DNA of 57,536 nucleotides, taken from assembly GCF_900186615.1 (NCBI RefSeq), contig NZ_LT896588.1, positions 1,139,230 through 1,196,765 on the forward strand, read 5' to 3'. The notes below the pieces were generated by a model. The model was not told the DNA's origin. It made no database searches and saw only the letters and a program-made list of their open reading frames with translations. The position numbers and the translations under genes were made by a program. Numbering within the stretch: the first letter of the stretch is position 1; each line of letters starts with the position of its first letter. Of this stretch, positions 44,244-54,002 are shown in pieces. This DNA is from Parabacteroides bouchesdurhonensis. GTDB lineage: Bacteria > Bacteroidota > Bacteroidia > Bacteroidales > Tannerellaceae.

Positions 44244-45580
44244 AACGGTTCTTTATAATAATATCAATACTATGTGCAACGTTCACCGGATATGCACAAC
44301 AGATATATAGTTTGAAACAATGTATCGAGACTGGTTTGGAAAGAAATTATTCCATCCGTATCATCCGCAACGAACAACAGATAAGCGACAACAATGCAAC
44401 CCGGGGAAATGCCGGCTATTTGCCTACCGTTGATATGAACGGAGGACTTAGCGGTTCTGTTAATAACAACCGGAATAAACTGTCCGACGGTACTATTGAA
44501 AAGAATACCGGGGTAAACGATGAAACGGCGAATGTAGGACTGAACGTTAACTGGACTTTATTCGACGGATTCGGTATTCAGGCCGATTATGCCAAACTAA
44601 AAGAATTACGGCACATGGGCGAATTGAATACCCGCCTGACAATAGAGGATTTTGTTGCCAACCTTTCCAGCGAATATTATAACCTGATACGCCAGAAAAT
44701 ACGTCTGCGTAACCTTCGTTCCACGTTAGACCTTTCCCGTGAACGTCTGCGTATTGTTGAAGAGCGGTACTTTATTGGTTCTATGTCGAGGCTTGATTTA
44801 CAACAGGCACAAGTTGACTTCAACGCAGACAGTTCCAAAGTATTGAATCAATTGGAAGTAGTCCACACTTCCCGTATCCGGCTGAATGAACTGATGGCCT
44901 TAGACAATGTAGAGGAACAAATACAGATAAAAGATTCTTTGATCTACCCGAATCCTTATCTAGATGAGGTGGATTTATGGAAAAGCACATTAACGGCCAA
45001 CGCATCTTTATTAATCGCGAAAAAGAACAAAACAATATCCGAACTGGATTACAAAAAGGTAAGAAGCCGGAATTATCCTTACGTTAAATTGAATGCCGGC
45101 TATGGCTATACGGCCAATTGGTACGAAGTAGGCACTACCGATTTACAGCAACGCCTCGGTTTGAATTATGGCATGACAGTAGGCATCAACATCTTTGATG
45201 GAATGAACCGCCGCCGGGAACAACGCAACGCCCGTATTCAGATAAAGAATCAGGAATTGCGCACTCAGGAAATGGAACTGGCCTTACGTGCCGACATGAG
45301 TAATTTCTGGATGGCCTACCGAAACAATCTACAACTATGGACATTAGAAAAAGAAAACCTGGTGGCTGCCCAGGAAAACTACCGTATTGCCATCGACCGT
45401 TATAAGTTAGGTGAACTATCCGGAATAGAACTGCGTGAAGCACAAAATAGCCTGCTGGAAGCCGAAGAACGCCAGTCTATCGCCGAATATTCCACTAAAA
45501 TCTGTGAAATATCCCTATTACAATTAAGCGGACAAATACTGACTCATATCGCATCCGATCCCGAGAAGGCCAGTGAATAA
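44240..45580 (+). CDS. TolC-family outer membrane efflux protein
   Basis: The 446-residue protein has a signal peptide (1-19, ending GYAQ) and two helical TolC repeats (YSLKQCIETGLERNYSIRII and the second half with SIAEYSTKICEISLLQLSG). It forms the outer membrane duct of the pump encoded upstream. The 4-bp overlap with the permease gene indicates coupled translation. Confidence 0.92.
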   Translation: MKRFFIIISILCATFTGYAQQIYSLKQCIETGLERNYSIRIIRNEQQISDNNATRGNAGYLPTVDMNGGLSGSVNNNRNKLSDGTIEKNTGVNDETANVGLNVNWTLFDGFGIQADYAKLKELRHMGELNTRLTIEDFVANLSSEYYNLIRQKIRLRNLRSTLDLSRERLRIVEERYFIGSMSRLDLQQAQVDFNADSSKVLNQLEVVHTSRIRLNELMALDNVEEQIQIKDSLIYPNPYLDEVDLWKSTLTANASLLIAKKNKTISELDYKKVRSRNYPYVKLNAGYGYTANWYEVGTTDLQQRLGLNYGMTVGINIFDGMNRRREQRNARIQIKNQELRTQEMELALRADMSNFWMAYRNNLQLWTLEKENLVAAQENYRIAIDRYKLGELSGIELREAQNSLLEAEERQSIAEYSTKICEISLLQLSGQILTHIASDPEKASE

Positions 45581-45588
45581 GAAATGAA

Positions 45589-46383
45589 ATGATGCAAATA
45601 ATACCTAAGGCTGACACATGGAGAAAGGGGGTACTTTTATACCGCGGCATCCGCTACAGAAGAGGCTACGGCGTACATTCTCCTTTTGTTTTCAACCTGA
45701 TCACCAAAGTCATTGAAGAGAAATGCCCATATTATAGTTTCTATGACATAGAGCTTATCCGTAAGCAGCTTTTGTTCATAGATGAACATATTACTTATCC
45801 GGACAGACGGCAACAGGGTAAACTAAAAAGCCGTTCCATAGCCAATATTGTAGAACGTGAAGCAATAAAACCCAAACACGGAGCTTTACTTTTTCGCCTG
45901 ACTAACTATTTTAAACCCGTAAATATATTACAGATAGGTACGGCTACCGGCTTGTCTACCCTGTACCTCACCTCATATGCTACCGGACTAAAATGTATCG
46001 CGCTGGGAAACATACCCGAACTGGCACCCATTGCCCGCCGGGTATTTAACAAAGCGCACAACAACCGGATAGACCTCCGGACAGGCGCTTACAACGAGCT
46101 GCTTCCGCAAGCCCTGAAAGATATGGATAAGATAGATTTCATATTTTTCAACACTTCCTGTGAACAACTGAATAACATATCGTTGTTTAATGAATGTGTA
46201 AAGCATATCCACAACGACAGCATCTTCGTATTTCAAGGGATAAAAGCAAGCCGTAAGATGCGTGATTTATGGAAAGAGATATGCGCACGTCCAGAAGTAA
46301 CCGTCACGGTGGACTTGTATTCGCTGGGGATTGTTATTTTCAATAAGAAATTACATAAACGAAATTACATCGTATATTTTTAA
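45589..46383 (+). CDS. Class I SAM-dependent methyltransferase-like protein
   Basis: The 264-residue protein is of the O-methyltransferase-like class: an N-terminal [19 protein letters not shown] and the AdoMet loop [15 protein letters not shown] (about 105-119) followed by [14 protein letters not shown]. The substrate is unknown. It follows the efflux operon by 8 bp and precedes the adenosyltransferase gene by 4 bp, so it may be read from the same promoter without being part of the pump. Confidence 0.78.
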   Translation: MMQIIPKADTWRKGVLLYRGIRYRRGYGVHSPFVFNLITKVIEEKCPYYSFYDIELIRKQLLFIDEHITYPDRRQQGKLKSRSIANIVEREAIKPKHGALLFRLTNYFKPVNILQIGTATGLSTLYLTSYATGLKCIALGNIPELAPIARRVFNKAHNNRIDLRTGAYNELLPQALKDMDKIDFIFFNTSCEQLNNISLFNECVKHIHNDSIFVFQGIKASRKMRDLWKEICARPEVTVTVDLYSLGIVIFNKKLHKRNYIVYF

Positions 46384-46387
46384 GCAT

Positions 46388-46951
46388 ATGAAAAAGAGTA
46401 TTATTTATACCGGTACAGGTGACCAGGGAACTACTTCCCTGGTAGGCGGCCAACGCGTTTCAAAAATACACCAACGTATAGAAAGTTATGGTACGATAGA
46501 CGAGTTAAACTCTTTCATCGGATTACTCATGACCTCCCTTGAAGACCGGAAAGATTTGGACTTCCTGCTGTTCATCCAACATAAGTTGTTTACAATCGGT
46601 TCTTATCTGGCGACTGACCAGGAAACAACAGAACTGAAAATTGAAAGCCAGGTAACGCCGGAAAGTATCAAACGTACCGAGCACGAAATAGACCGTATAG
46701 ACAACGAGTTGCCTAAATTGAAGAATTTCGTCCTTCCCGGAGGATGCAGGTCTGCGGCATTGGCCCACGTATGCCGTACGGTATGCCGCCGCGCTGAACG
46801 TCAGATTTACCGTCTGGCTGAGACAAATCCGGTGGAAGAACCTGTTTTGGTATTTATAAACAGACTTTCTGATTATCTATTCATATTAGCCCGTAAAGAA
46901 TGCGTAAAAAATAACGGGAAAGAAATTATTTGGGATTATACTTGCAAGTAA
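46388..46951 (+). CDS. Cob(I)yrinic acid a,c-diamide adenosyltransferase (PduO type)
   Basis: The 187-residue enzyme transfers adenosyl from ATP to cob(I)alamin and makes coenzyme B12. Signatures are [17 protein letters not shown] at the N terminus, [13 protein letters not shown], and [25 protein letters not shown]. Bacteroidales need the cofactor for methylmalonyl-CoA mutase. The ATG at 46388 matches family starts; a longer frame overlaps the methyltransferase gene. Confidence 0.92.
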   Translation: MKKSIIYTGTGDQGTTSLVGGQRVSKIHQRIESYGTIDELNSFIGLLMTSLEDRKDLDFLLFIQHKLFTIGSYLATDQETTELKIESQVTPESIKRTEHEIDRIDNELPKLKNFVLPGGCRSAALAHVCRTVCRRAERQIYRLAETNPVEEPVLVFINRLSDYLFILARKECVKNNGKEIIWDYTCK

Positions 46952-47022
46952 GAAATAATGTTTTATTTTTGCGCAAAATTTGAGAACCGGACTGCTTCGG
47001 CAGTTATTAACACTTGACAGCT

Positions 47023-47244
47023 ATGTATTGGACTTTAGAATTAGCTTCAAAACTGGAAGATGCACCCTGGCCAGCCACCAAGGACGAACTTATTGATTAC
47101 GCACAACGTTCCGGTGCGCCCTTGGAAGTGATTGAGAATTTGCAAGAAATGGAAGATGAAGGCGAAATTTACGAATGTATGGAAGATATTTGGCCTGACT
47201 ATCCCAGTAAAGAAGACTTCTTCTTCAACGAAGAAGAATATTAA
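47023..47244 (+). CDS. DUF2795 small protein
   Basis: The 73-residue acidic protein (MYWTLELASKLEDAPWPATKDELIDYAQ...) fits the DUF2795 family, which is widespread in Bacteroidetes; its function is unknown. A TATTTTTG box at 46964-46971 gives it its own promoter, and a strong terminator follows. The ATG at 47023 is used rather than an in-frame TTG nine bases earlier. Confidence 0.8.
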   Translation: MYWTLELASKLEDAPWPATKDELIDYAQRSGAPLEVIENLQEMEDEGEIYECMEDIWPDYPSKEDFFFNEEEY

Positions 47245-47273
47245 CAGCTTTCATATAAGCTAAATAACAGAAT

Positions 47274-47320
47274 ACCGGCGGGATAAACAAGAATAACTTG
47301 TTTGTCCCGCTGGTGTTTTA
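47274..47320 (+). terminator. Terminator of the DUF2795 gene
   Basis: ACCGGCGGGATAAACAAG and CTTGTTTGTCCCGCTGGT pair almost completely (18 bp with two exceptions) around a 5-nt loop and are followed by GTTTTA. Confidence 0.75.
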
Positions 47321-47445
47321 TGGTGTCGGGTGAAAAGAGATTACGGCATAAGACACTTTTGCAAAGGTGAATATTTGAATAAAATTCGCTTTTTCAAAAG
47401 TGTTTCATTATATTTGCATTCAAAACTTGATAAATTGATGTCGTT

Positions 47446-48651
47446 ATGGATTATGCGGATATTCAACCTTTATTAAATGCCTATCATAGAAAACTCACTA
47501 CAACCGATTTGCGTTTCAAACGATATTTGTATAACCGGATTAACTGGGATGTTCGGCTGGTAGGAATAAAAGGAGCGCGTGGTGTCGGTAAGACTACCAT
47601 GCTCATGCAACATATCAAGGAAACATTTGACAACATAGATGACGTATTATATGTTTCACTTGACAATTTGTGGTTTGAGAATCATAGATTGGAGGAATTG
47701 GTTGAATTTCTCTATACGCATGGTGTGATGCATATCTATTTCGATGAGGTACACAAGTATAGAAACTGGACAGCATTGCTCAAACACTTCTATGACAGTT
47801 ATCCCAACCTGAATATCGTTTATACCGGATCGGCTATGCTTGCTATCGAAAATTCGGTAACGGATTTGTCCCGCAGACAATCGCTTTACACACTTAACGG
47901 CTTATCGTTCCGGGAATATCTCGAATATGAGGGCATTGCAACGATTCCATCCATCGAATTGGAAAAGTTGCTCGCGAACCATACAAGATATGCACTGGAT
48001 GTTACTTCTGAAATAAAAGTGCTGAAACATTTTGACCGATATCTTCAGATAGGATATTATCCCTACTATAAAGAGGCAGGGGAGGATTACTTGATGCGAG
48101 TTGGAGAGGTTGCACGGCTTGTTATCGATAGCGATATTCCGGCCGTTGAAGATATCACTTACACGACCGCACAGAAAATCAAGAAACTCCTGATGGTTAT
48201 TGCCGAGAATGTTCCCCTTGAACCGAACATCAATAAACTCTCGTCACAATTGGAGTCTACGCGCGACCAGACACTTAAAATGTTGCATCTGTTGGATCGC
48301 GCCGGATTGCTGTGGTTACTTACGGACAAGATCAAAGACTATAAGCACCTGACTGGACCGAAGAAGATATATTTGAATAATGCCAATCTGATGTACGCTC
48401 TCTCTGGCAAAGTCTCGGAAGGGACGATGCGTGAAACATTTTTTGCCAATCAGGTAGGAGCAGTTACGACTCTGACAATGCCCAAACAGGGCGATTTTAT
48501 GGCAGATGGTAAGTATTTGTTCGAGGTTGGCGGCAGCCGCAAGACCTTCGATCAGATTGCGAATCTGCCGAATAGTTACCTTGCTATTGATGACATTGAA
48601 ACTGGTAACGGCAATCGGATACCGCTTTGGATGTTTGGGTGTTTATTTTAA
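47446..48651 (+). CDS. AAA-14/DUF4143 ATPase
   Basis: The 401-residue protein has Walker A GARGVGKTT (about 40-48), an acidic Walker B IYFDEVHKY (about 97-105) and a sensor-like VYTGSAM, followed by the DUF4143-type C-terminal domain ending in PKKIYLNNANLMYAL and DYLFEVGG-type sequence (GKYLFEVGGSRKTFDQI). Such genes are common in Bacteroidales, often in variable places; the role is unknown. TATATTTG lies about 35 nt upstream of the ATG. It is a single-gene unit in the middle of core genes. Confidence 0.85.
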   Translation: MDYADIQPLLNAYHRKLTTTDLRFKRYLYNRINWDVRLVGIKGARGVGKTTMLMQHIKETFDNIDDVLYVSLDNLWFENHRLEELVEFLYTHGVMHIYFDEVHKYRNWTALLKHFYDSYPNLNIVYTGSAMLAIENSVTDLSRRQSLYTLNGLSFREYLEYEGIATIPSIELEKLLANHTRYALDVTSEIKVLKHFDRYLQIGYYPYYKEAGEDYLMRVGEVARLVIDSDIPAVEDITYTTAQKIKKLLMVIAENVPLEPNINKLSSQLESTRDQTLKMLHLLDRAGLLWLLTDKIKDYKHLTGPKKIYLNNANLMYALSGKVSEGTMRETFFANQVGAVTTLTMPKQGDFMADGKYLFEVGGSRKTFDQIANLPNSYLAIDDIETGNGNRIPLWMFGCLF

Positions 48652-48704
48652 CCCCTGCACATCGGAGTTTTTGGAGAAATAATAATTTGTTTGCCAAAAA
48701 ACTC

Positions 48705-48712
48705 TATCTTTG
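48705..48712 (+). promoter_or_regulatory. Promoter -7 box for the type IX operon leader
   Basis: TATCTTTG matches the -7 consensus, with two candidate TTTG boxes 11 and 15 bp upstream, nearer than usual. Transcription would begin near 48720 and cross the hairpin at 48805 before porP. Confidence 0.5.
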
Positions 48713-48804
48713 CACCCGATAGCCTCAGATAGCGTAGTTTGTTTGGCTAAATATCGCTTGAAAAATAGTAATATACGGATATGCAAATTGGCAGATTAAG
48801 ATAT

Positions 48805-48844
48805 GAGGTGATAGGCTTTTCGTCTGTTACCTCTTTTGTTTTTT
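48805..48844 (+). terminator. Terminator-like hairpin in the leader of the porP operon
   Basis: GAGGTGATAG and CTGTTACCTC pair over 10 bp (two G-T pairs), followed by TTTTGTTTTTT. It lies between the promoter box at 48705 and the porP start, so it either ends a short RNA of about 125 nt or works as an attenuator of the operon. Confidence 0.6.
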
Positions 48845-48903
48845 CAGGGGGAAATACAATTTATTGCACTTTTTGAAGTTTATATACCTGTAGTTCCCAA
48901 AGA

Positions 48904-49854
48904 ATGATTATGAAGAGAATTCTCCTGCTGGTTTTATTATGTTGTACCTGTGCAAATATAGTACGGGCGCAATATGACGCGCAGTTCAGCCAGTATTTCC
49001 GGGCTATGGGTTACTACAACCCCGCTTACGCAGGAACTACCGAAGACCTTAACCTTTTCTCCATCTACCGCCAGCAATGGTTAGGAATACATGGCGCACC
49101 CGGTTCATTCTTCGTATACGGCGATATGCCGTTCAATTTCTCCAAAATAAACATGGGAGCAGGATTATTGGTATTTACCGAAAGCGTCGGATTATTTCAG
49201 AACACCCACGTATCCGGCCAGCTTGCCTATAAACGGAAACTATTCGGAGGAACGATTAGCGGCGGTCTTCAATTCGGCATTGTGAACCAGTCTTTCGACG
49301 GCACTAAAGTATATATACCCGAAAGTAACTTCCACCAGCAGGTAGACGGAGCTATCCCAACTACCCAAGTACAAGCTATGGCACTGGATATGAGCTTCGG
49401 CCTGTATTATACCCACAAGCGTTTCTATGCCGGGCTGGGAGTCTCCCACCTGACCGAACCGGAACTGCAATTGGAGGAAAACGCCTATGTTTTTATCGGT
49501 AGAACGTTTAATTTGACCGGTGGATACAATATTCAGTTAAGGAACCCGTTGTATGAATTACAGCCGTCAGTATTCCTGTTGACTAACTTTCAGAGTTACC
49601 ACACAGACATTACGGCCCGGTTGATATATAATAAAATGTTTAATGGAGGTTTTTCCTGGCGTGTAAACGAATCGGTAGCTTTGCTGTTAGGCGCTACCAT
49701 CGGACGTTTTGATGTAGGATATGCCTACGACTTCCCAACCTCCGTATTGGGAAAGGCTACCAGCGGAAGCCATGAAGTGATGGTTAAATACAGGTTGAAG
49801 CTGAATAAAACGAAGACAGGGAAAAACAAACACAAAAGCGTACGTATATTATAG
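48904..49854 (+). CDS. porP: PorP/SprF-family type IX secretion outer membrane protein
   Basis: The 316-residue protein has a signal peptide (about 1-23) and an outer membrane beta-barrel of the PorP/SprF family, recognised from QYDAQFSQYFRAMGYYNPAYAGT and the end with HEVMVKYRLKLNK. PorP partners with PorK and PorN of the type IX machine. It is the first gene of the cluster, 3 bp before gldK. ATG at 48904 and 48910 are both possible. Confidence 0.9.
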   Translation: MIMKRILLLVLLCCTCANIVRAQYDAQFSQYFRAMGYYNPAYAGTTEDLNLFSIYRQQWLGIHGAPGSFFVYGDMPFNFSKINMGAGLLVFTESVGLFQNTHVSGQLAYKRKLFGGTISGGLQFGIVNQSFDGTKVYIPESNFHQQVDGAIPTTQVQAMALDMSFGLYYTHKRFYAGLGVSHLTEPELQLEENAYVFIGRTFNLTGGYNIQLRNPLYELQPSVFLLTNFQSYHTDITARLIYNKMFNGGFSWRVNESVALLLGATIGRFDVGYAYDFPTSVLGKATSGSHEVMVKYRLKLNKTKTGKNKHKSVRIL

Positions 49855-49857
49855 TAT

Positions 49858-51285
49858 ATGAAAAAAGTATTGTTAGTACTTATGGCAGTAGCCTTACTCT
49901 CCTCATGCGGCAAGTCGCTCAGAGGCGGAGGGGCTGAAGTAACAGGTGTAAGAACGGTTGCCTTCAATGAACCGTCGCCTTATGGAATGGTATTGATTAA
50001 AAGAGGTTCTTTTGAAATGGGGCCATCCGATAAGGATTCGTTATGGGGAACCACACCCGAAACCAAAGGTGTTTCTTTCGACGCGTTCTGGATGGACCAG
50101 ACGGAGATCACCAATTCCAAATACCGTCAGTTTGTTTACTGGGTACGCGACTCGATTATCCGCGAACGCCTGGCCGACCCCGCTTTCGGTGGCAACGATC
50201 TGTTTAAGATTACGGAAGACAGATACGGAGAGCCGGTAACACCGCGCCTCGACTGGAGCCGCCCTATCCCCTGGAGACGGCCTAACGAAGACGAATTACG
50301 CGCTATTGAAAGTGTTTATTACGTCCATCCTATCACAGGAGAAAAGAAACTGGATGCAAAGCAAATGAATTTCAAGTACGAATGGTACGACTATACAGCC
50401 GCCGCCCTACGGAAAAACCAGCTTGATCCGAAAGACCGCATTCGCAACACGGACATAACCGTAGATCCGAACGACGTAATCATGATCTCAAAAGATACGG
50501 CCTATATCGACGACGAAGGCAATATCATCAACGAAACAATCACCCGTCCGTTAAGCGGTCCGTGGGATTTCCTCCACACCCGCATTGTAAATGTCTACCC
50601 GGATGAAAGCTGTTGGGTGAACGACTTCAACAACGCATACAACGAACCGTACATGCGTATGTATTTCAATCATCCGGGATATGACGACTATCCGGTAGTA
50701 GGTGTTTCATGGGAAATGGCAACCGCTTTCTGCGTATGGCGTACCAACCTGTATAAAGAATCGCTGAACCTGCCGGCCGGACAAGCCATAGAGCCGTTCC
50801 GCCTGCCAACCGAAGGCGAATGGGAATATGCCGCCCGCGTAGGAAAGAACGACCGCAAGTTCCCCTGGGCCGGCGACGAATTGCAAAGCGGCAAAGGATG
50901 TTTCCTGGGAAACTTCAAGCCGGGCAAAGGCAATTATACCGAAGACGGTCACCTGATCTCATCACGCGTAGGCTCTTTCTCGCCGAACGAATTCGGACTA
51001 TATGACATGGCCGGCAACGTAGCGGAATGGACTTCCACGTCTTACTCCGAATCGGGCCCGAGCCAGATGAGCGATATGAATCCGGACTTGCGCTACAACG
51101 CAGCAAAAGAAGACCCCTACGCCATGAAGAAAAAAGTGGTACGCGGCGGGTCATGGAAAGACGTTGCGCAGTTTGTACGTTCAGACATGCGCACATTTGA
51201 ATACCAGAACGAAACCCGTTCATACATCGGATTCCGTTGCGCACGTACGCAGATCGGTTTTTCACGGGCCAAAGGCAAGAAATAA
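49858..51285 (+). CDS. gldK: Type IX secretion lipoprotein GldK/PorK
   Basis: The 475-residue lipoprotein (lipobox LSSC, C17) carries a formylglycine-generating-enzyme-like SUMF1 domain: MVLIKRGSFEMGP, FWMDQTEITNSKYRQF, PTEGEWEYAARVG and RGGSWKDVAQFVRS...GFRCAR. GldK/PorK forms the periplasmic ring with GldN at the outer membrane; the enzyme fold is structural here. It lies 3 bp behind porP. Confidence 0.94.
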   Translation: MKKVLLVLMAVALLSSCGKSLRGGGAEVTGVRTVAFNEPSPYGMVLIKRGSFEMGPSDKDSLWGTTPETKGVSFDAFWMDQTEITNSKYRQFVYWVRDSIIRERLADPAFGGNDLFKITEDRYGEPVTPRLDWSRPIPWRRPNEDELRAIESVYYVHPITGEKKLDAKQMNFKYEWYDYTAAALRKNQLDPKDRIRNTDITVDPNDVIMISKDTAYIDDEGNIINETITRPLSGPWDFLHTRIVNVYPDESCWVNDFNNAYNEPYMRMYFNHPGYDDYPVVGVSWEMATAFCVWRTNLYKESLNLPAGQAIEPFRLPTEGEWEYAARVGKNDRKFPWAGDELQSGKGCFLGNFKPGKGNYTEDGHLISSRVGSFSPNEFGLYDMAGNVAEWTSTSYSESGPSQMSDMNPDLRYNAAKEDPYAMKKKVVRGGSWKDVAQFVRSDMRTFEYQNETRSYIGFRCARTQIGFSRAKGKK

Positions 51286-51336
51286 GTAAGAGTTATGACT
51301 ATTGATTTATGAATTATTTAAGACGATAATACGACG

Positions 51337-52401
51337 ATGGGAAAGTATAAAAGATATAAGAACAGATTGGAGATGTTCCTCTCCAGTGAAAAAGGGAAAC
51401 GCGTATTAAACTTCCTCTACAGTTGGGGAGCCTCTATCGTTATCCTGGGTGCTTTGTTTAAACTGTTGCACGTGCCATACGCCAACCAGATATTGTTTGT
51501 GGCTATGATAACCGAATCTATTGTATTCTTTATCTCCGCCTTCGAGCATCCGTCAAAAGAATACCATTGGGAAGACGTATTTCCGGTGTTGAAATCGAAG
51601 AACCCGATGGATCGTCCGGACTTCTCCAACTCTTCCATCGCTGCGATGATAAACTCCAACGACAACCTGGAAGACGACGACAACAACGCTCCTTCCAAAA
51701 TCAACATAGCAGCTACCGCAGCCAAGAGTGCTTCCGGGCTAGGCGCTTTGGATGTTTCGGAAGAAGACACAAAGAACCTGTCGGACAGCATCAAGAAACT
51801 GAGCGGAGCAGCCGAACAAATCTCCAAGATGGCCGAACTTACCGAAGCCACCCAGAAATACCTGGAGCAGCTTTCCGGCATGTCCGACAATATGGAACGT
51901 TTCAGCAAGGTAACAAACTCGCTTACCAACGTATCCGATACGCTTTTGAACTCATATAAAACGATTACCGACAATTCAGACGGTATCAACCAAAACTCAC
52001 GCGGTTACGTGCAGCAGATGGAATTGCTGAACCGCAACATTTCAGGTCTGAATACCATCTACGAAATACAGCTAAAGAGCATCAGCTCGCAGATCGAATC
52101 TATCGAACATATCAACGGCGGCCTCAACCGTATCCGCGAGATGTACGACGGCTCGGTGGTAGACAGCTCCGTATTCCGTAACGAGACAGAGAAGATGACC
52201 CGCCAGCTGGCCGAACTCAACAACGTGTACAGCCGTTTGTTGCAAGCCATGACGGTAAACATGGGTATGAGCGCGCCGCAGCCTAACGCTTATCAACAGC
52301 AACAACAGCCGCAGCCGCAACAACAGGGCTATCAGCAACCCTACGGCTACCAGCAGCCCCAGCAATACCCTAACAACCCGGGACAACAACCGGTAAGATA
52401 A
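51337..52401 (+). CDS. gldL: Type IX secretion motor protein GldL/PorL
   Basis: The 354-residue inner membrane protein has two transmembrane helices near the N terminus (about 23-45 and 50-70; FLYSWGASIVILGALFKLLH, ILFVAMITESIVFFISAFE) and a cytoplasmic helical domain. With GldM it forms the proton-driven motor of the type IX system. The acidic membrane residue in AMITESIV fits the conserved glutamate. The C terminus (about 318-354) is a Gln/Pro/Tyr-rich tail, longer than usual. It starts 51 bp behind gldK. Confidence 0.93.
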   Translation: MGKYKRYKNRLEMFLSSEKGKRVLNFLYSWGASIVILGALFKLLHVPYANQILFVAMITESIVFFISAFEHPSKEYHWEDVFPVLKSKNPMDRPDFSNSSIAAMINSNDNLEDDDNNAPSKINIAATAAKSASGLGALDVSEEDTKNLSDSIKKLSGAAEQISKMAELTEATQKYLEQLSGMSDNMERFSKVTNSLTNVSDTLLNSYKTITDNSDGINQNSRGYVQQMELLNRNISGLNTIYEIQLKSISSQIESIEHINGGLNRIREMYDGSVVDSSVFRNETEKMTRQLAELNNVYSRLLQAMTVNMGMSAPQPNAYQQQQQPQPQQQGYQQPYGYQQPQQYPNNPGQQPVR

Positions 52402-52429
52402 CAACTCTATTAATTGAACTAGAATAACA

Positions 52430-53998
52430 ATGGCAGGAATATCAAATAATCCCAACTCGCCCCGTCAGCGCATGATCAACCTGATGTATCTGGTGTTCAT
52501 CGCGATGATGGCACTCAACGTGTCGTCGGAGGTGCTTGATGGCTTCGAGCTGGTGGAAGGTAGCTTGCGAACCTCTATAGACAACACCTCTCACCGCAAC
52601 GACATCGTAGCCGGCGAGATGGACGCCTATTATCAGTCCAACCCCGAGAAGGTGCAGGCATGGTACGAAAAGAGCAAACACGTACAGAGAGCATCCGACA
52701 GCTTGTTCAACTACATACAAGACCTCAAGGTGCGCATCGTGAAAGCAGCCGACGGAAAGGATGGCGATGTAAACAACATCAGTTATAAAGATGACCTGGA
52801 AGCTCCTTCACACATCATGCTCTCCCCCATAAACGGAGAAGGTAAGAACTTGAGAAACTCCATCGACGCCTACCGTGCCATGATGGGTAACATGATAGAC
52901 GACACCGCAAAGACGCGCGTGCTGGAAGCCAGCCTCAACACCACCCCTCCCCACAAGGCCGGAATAAACAACCGCACCTGGGAAGAGGCCCTGTTTGAAA
53001 ACATGCCGGTAGCCGCCGCCGTAACCCTGCTCACCAAGATGCAGAGCGATATTCGCTATGCCGAAGGAGAAGTCCTTTCAAACCTGCTGAGCAGCGTAGA
53101 CGTGAAAGACTACCGTGTAAACCAGATCACCGCGCAAGTCATCCCGCAAAGCCAGATCGTAATGCGCGGAAGCCAGTATAAAGCCAACATCGTACTGTCG
53201 GCGGTAGACTCTACGAAGCGTCCCACCATCTTCGTCAACGGCAACATGCTGCCCGAAGAGAACCAGGGCGTATTCACCGTCAACACAGGCGCTACCGGGA
53301 CATTCCCTATCAAAGGATATATCGAAATGCCCGGAGGAGACGGCAGCGTGATGCGCCGCGAGTTCGAGAGCGAATACTTCGTTACCGACCCCATGGCCAG
53401 CGTAGCCCCTACTCTGATGAACGTACTCTATGCAGGTATAGCCAACCCCATCCGCATTGCCGTACCGGGCGTACCTAGCGGCAACGTAACAGCCACGATG
53501 AGCAACGGCACGCTCACACGCAAAGGCGACCTGTGGGAAGCCCATCCCTCTAAAGTGGGAACAGAAGCTGTCGTAACCGTCAATGCCCGCATGGCCGACG
53601 GACGCAGCGTAGAAATGGCGAAGACCTCGTTCCGCGTACGTGCACTGCCCGATCCGCTACCATTCATCGAATACAAAGACCAGAACGGCAACATGCGCAA
53701 ATTCCGCGGAGGAATGTTCGCCAAGCGTAACCTGGTGGAAGCCGACGGCATACAGGCAGCTATCGACGACGACCTGCTGAACGTGAAGTACACCGTGCTG
53801 CGCTTTGAACTGACGTTCTTCGACTCGATGGGTAACGCCATCCCCGAAGTATCGGAGGGGACTAACTTCTCGCAACGTCAGAAAGACTACATCCGGCGCC
53901 TCAGCAAGGGCAAACGCTTCTACATCACCCGTGTGGTAGCCAAAGGCCCGGACGGCATCGAACGTACCATACCAACCATTGAAGTAATTGTAAACTAA
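52430..53998 (+). CDS. gldM: Type IX secretion motor protein GldM/PorM
   Basis: The 522-residue protein has one N-terminal transmembrane helix (about 17-37, [20 protein letters not shown]) and four periplasmic domains that reach to the PorK/PorN ring. Family N-terminus [18 protein letters not shown] is clear, and length is usual. With GldL it makes the rotary motor. Confidence 0.95.
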   Translation: MAGISNNPNSPRQRMINLMYLVFIAMMALNVSSEVLDGFELVEGSLRTSIDNTSHRNDIVAGEMDAYYQSNPEKVQAWYEKSKHVQRASDSLFNYIQDLKVRIVKAADGKDGDVNNISYKDDLEAPSHIMLSPINGEGKNLRNSIDAYRAMMGNMIDDTAKTRVLEASLNTTPPHKAGINNRTWEEALFENMPVAAAVTLLTKMQSDIRYAEGEVLSNLLSSVDVKDYRVNQITAQVIPQSQIVMRGSQYKANIVLSAVDSTKRPTIFVNGNMLPEENQGVFTVNTGATGTFPIKGYIEMPGGDGSVMRREFESEYFVTDPMASVAPTLMNVLYAGIANPIRIAVPGVPSGNVTATMSNGTLTRKGDLWEAHPSKVGTEAVVTVNARMADGRSVEMAKTSFRVRALPDPLPFIEYKDQNGNMRKFRGGMFAKRNLVEADGIQAAIDDDLLNVKYTVLRFELTFFDSMGNAIPEVSEGTNFSQRQKDYIRRLSKGKRFYITRVVAKGPDGIERTIPTIEVIVN

Positions 53999-54002
53999 AG
54001 AT

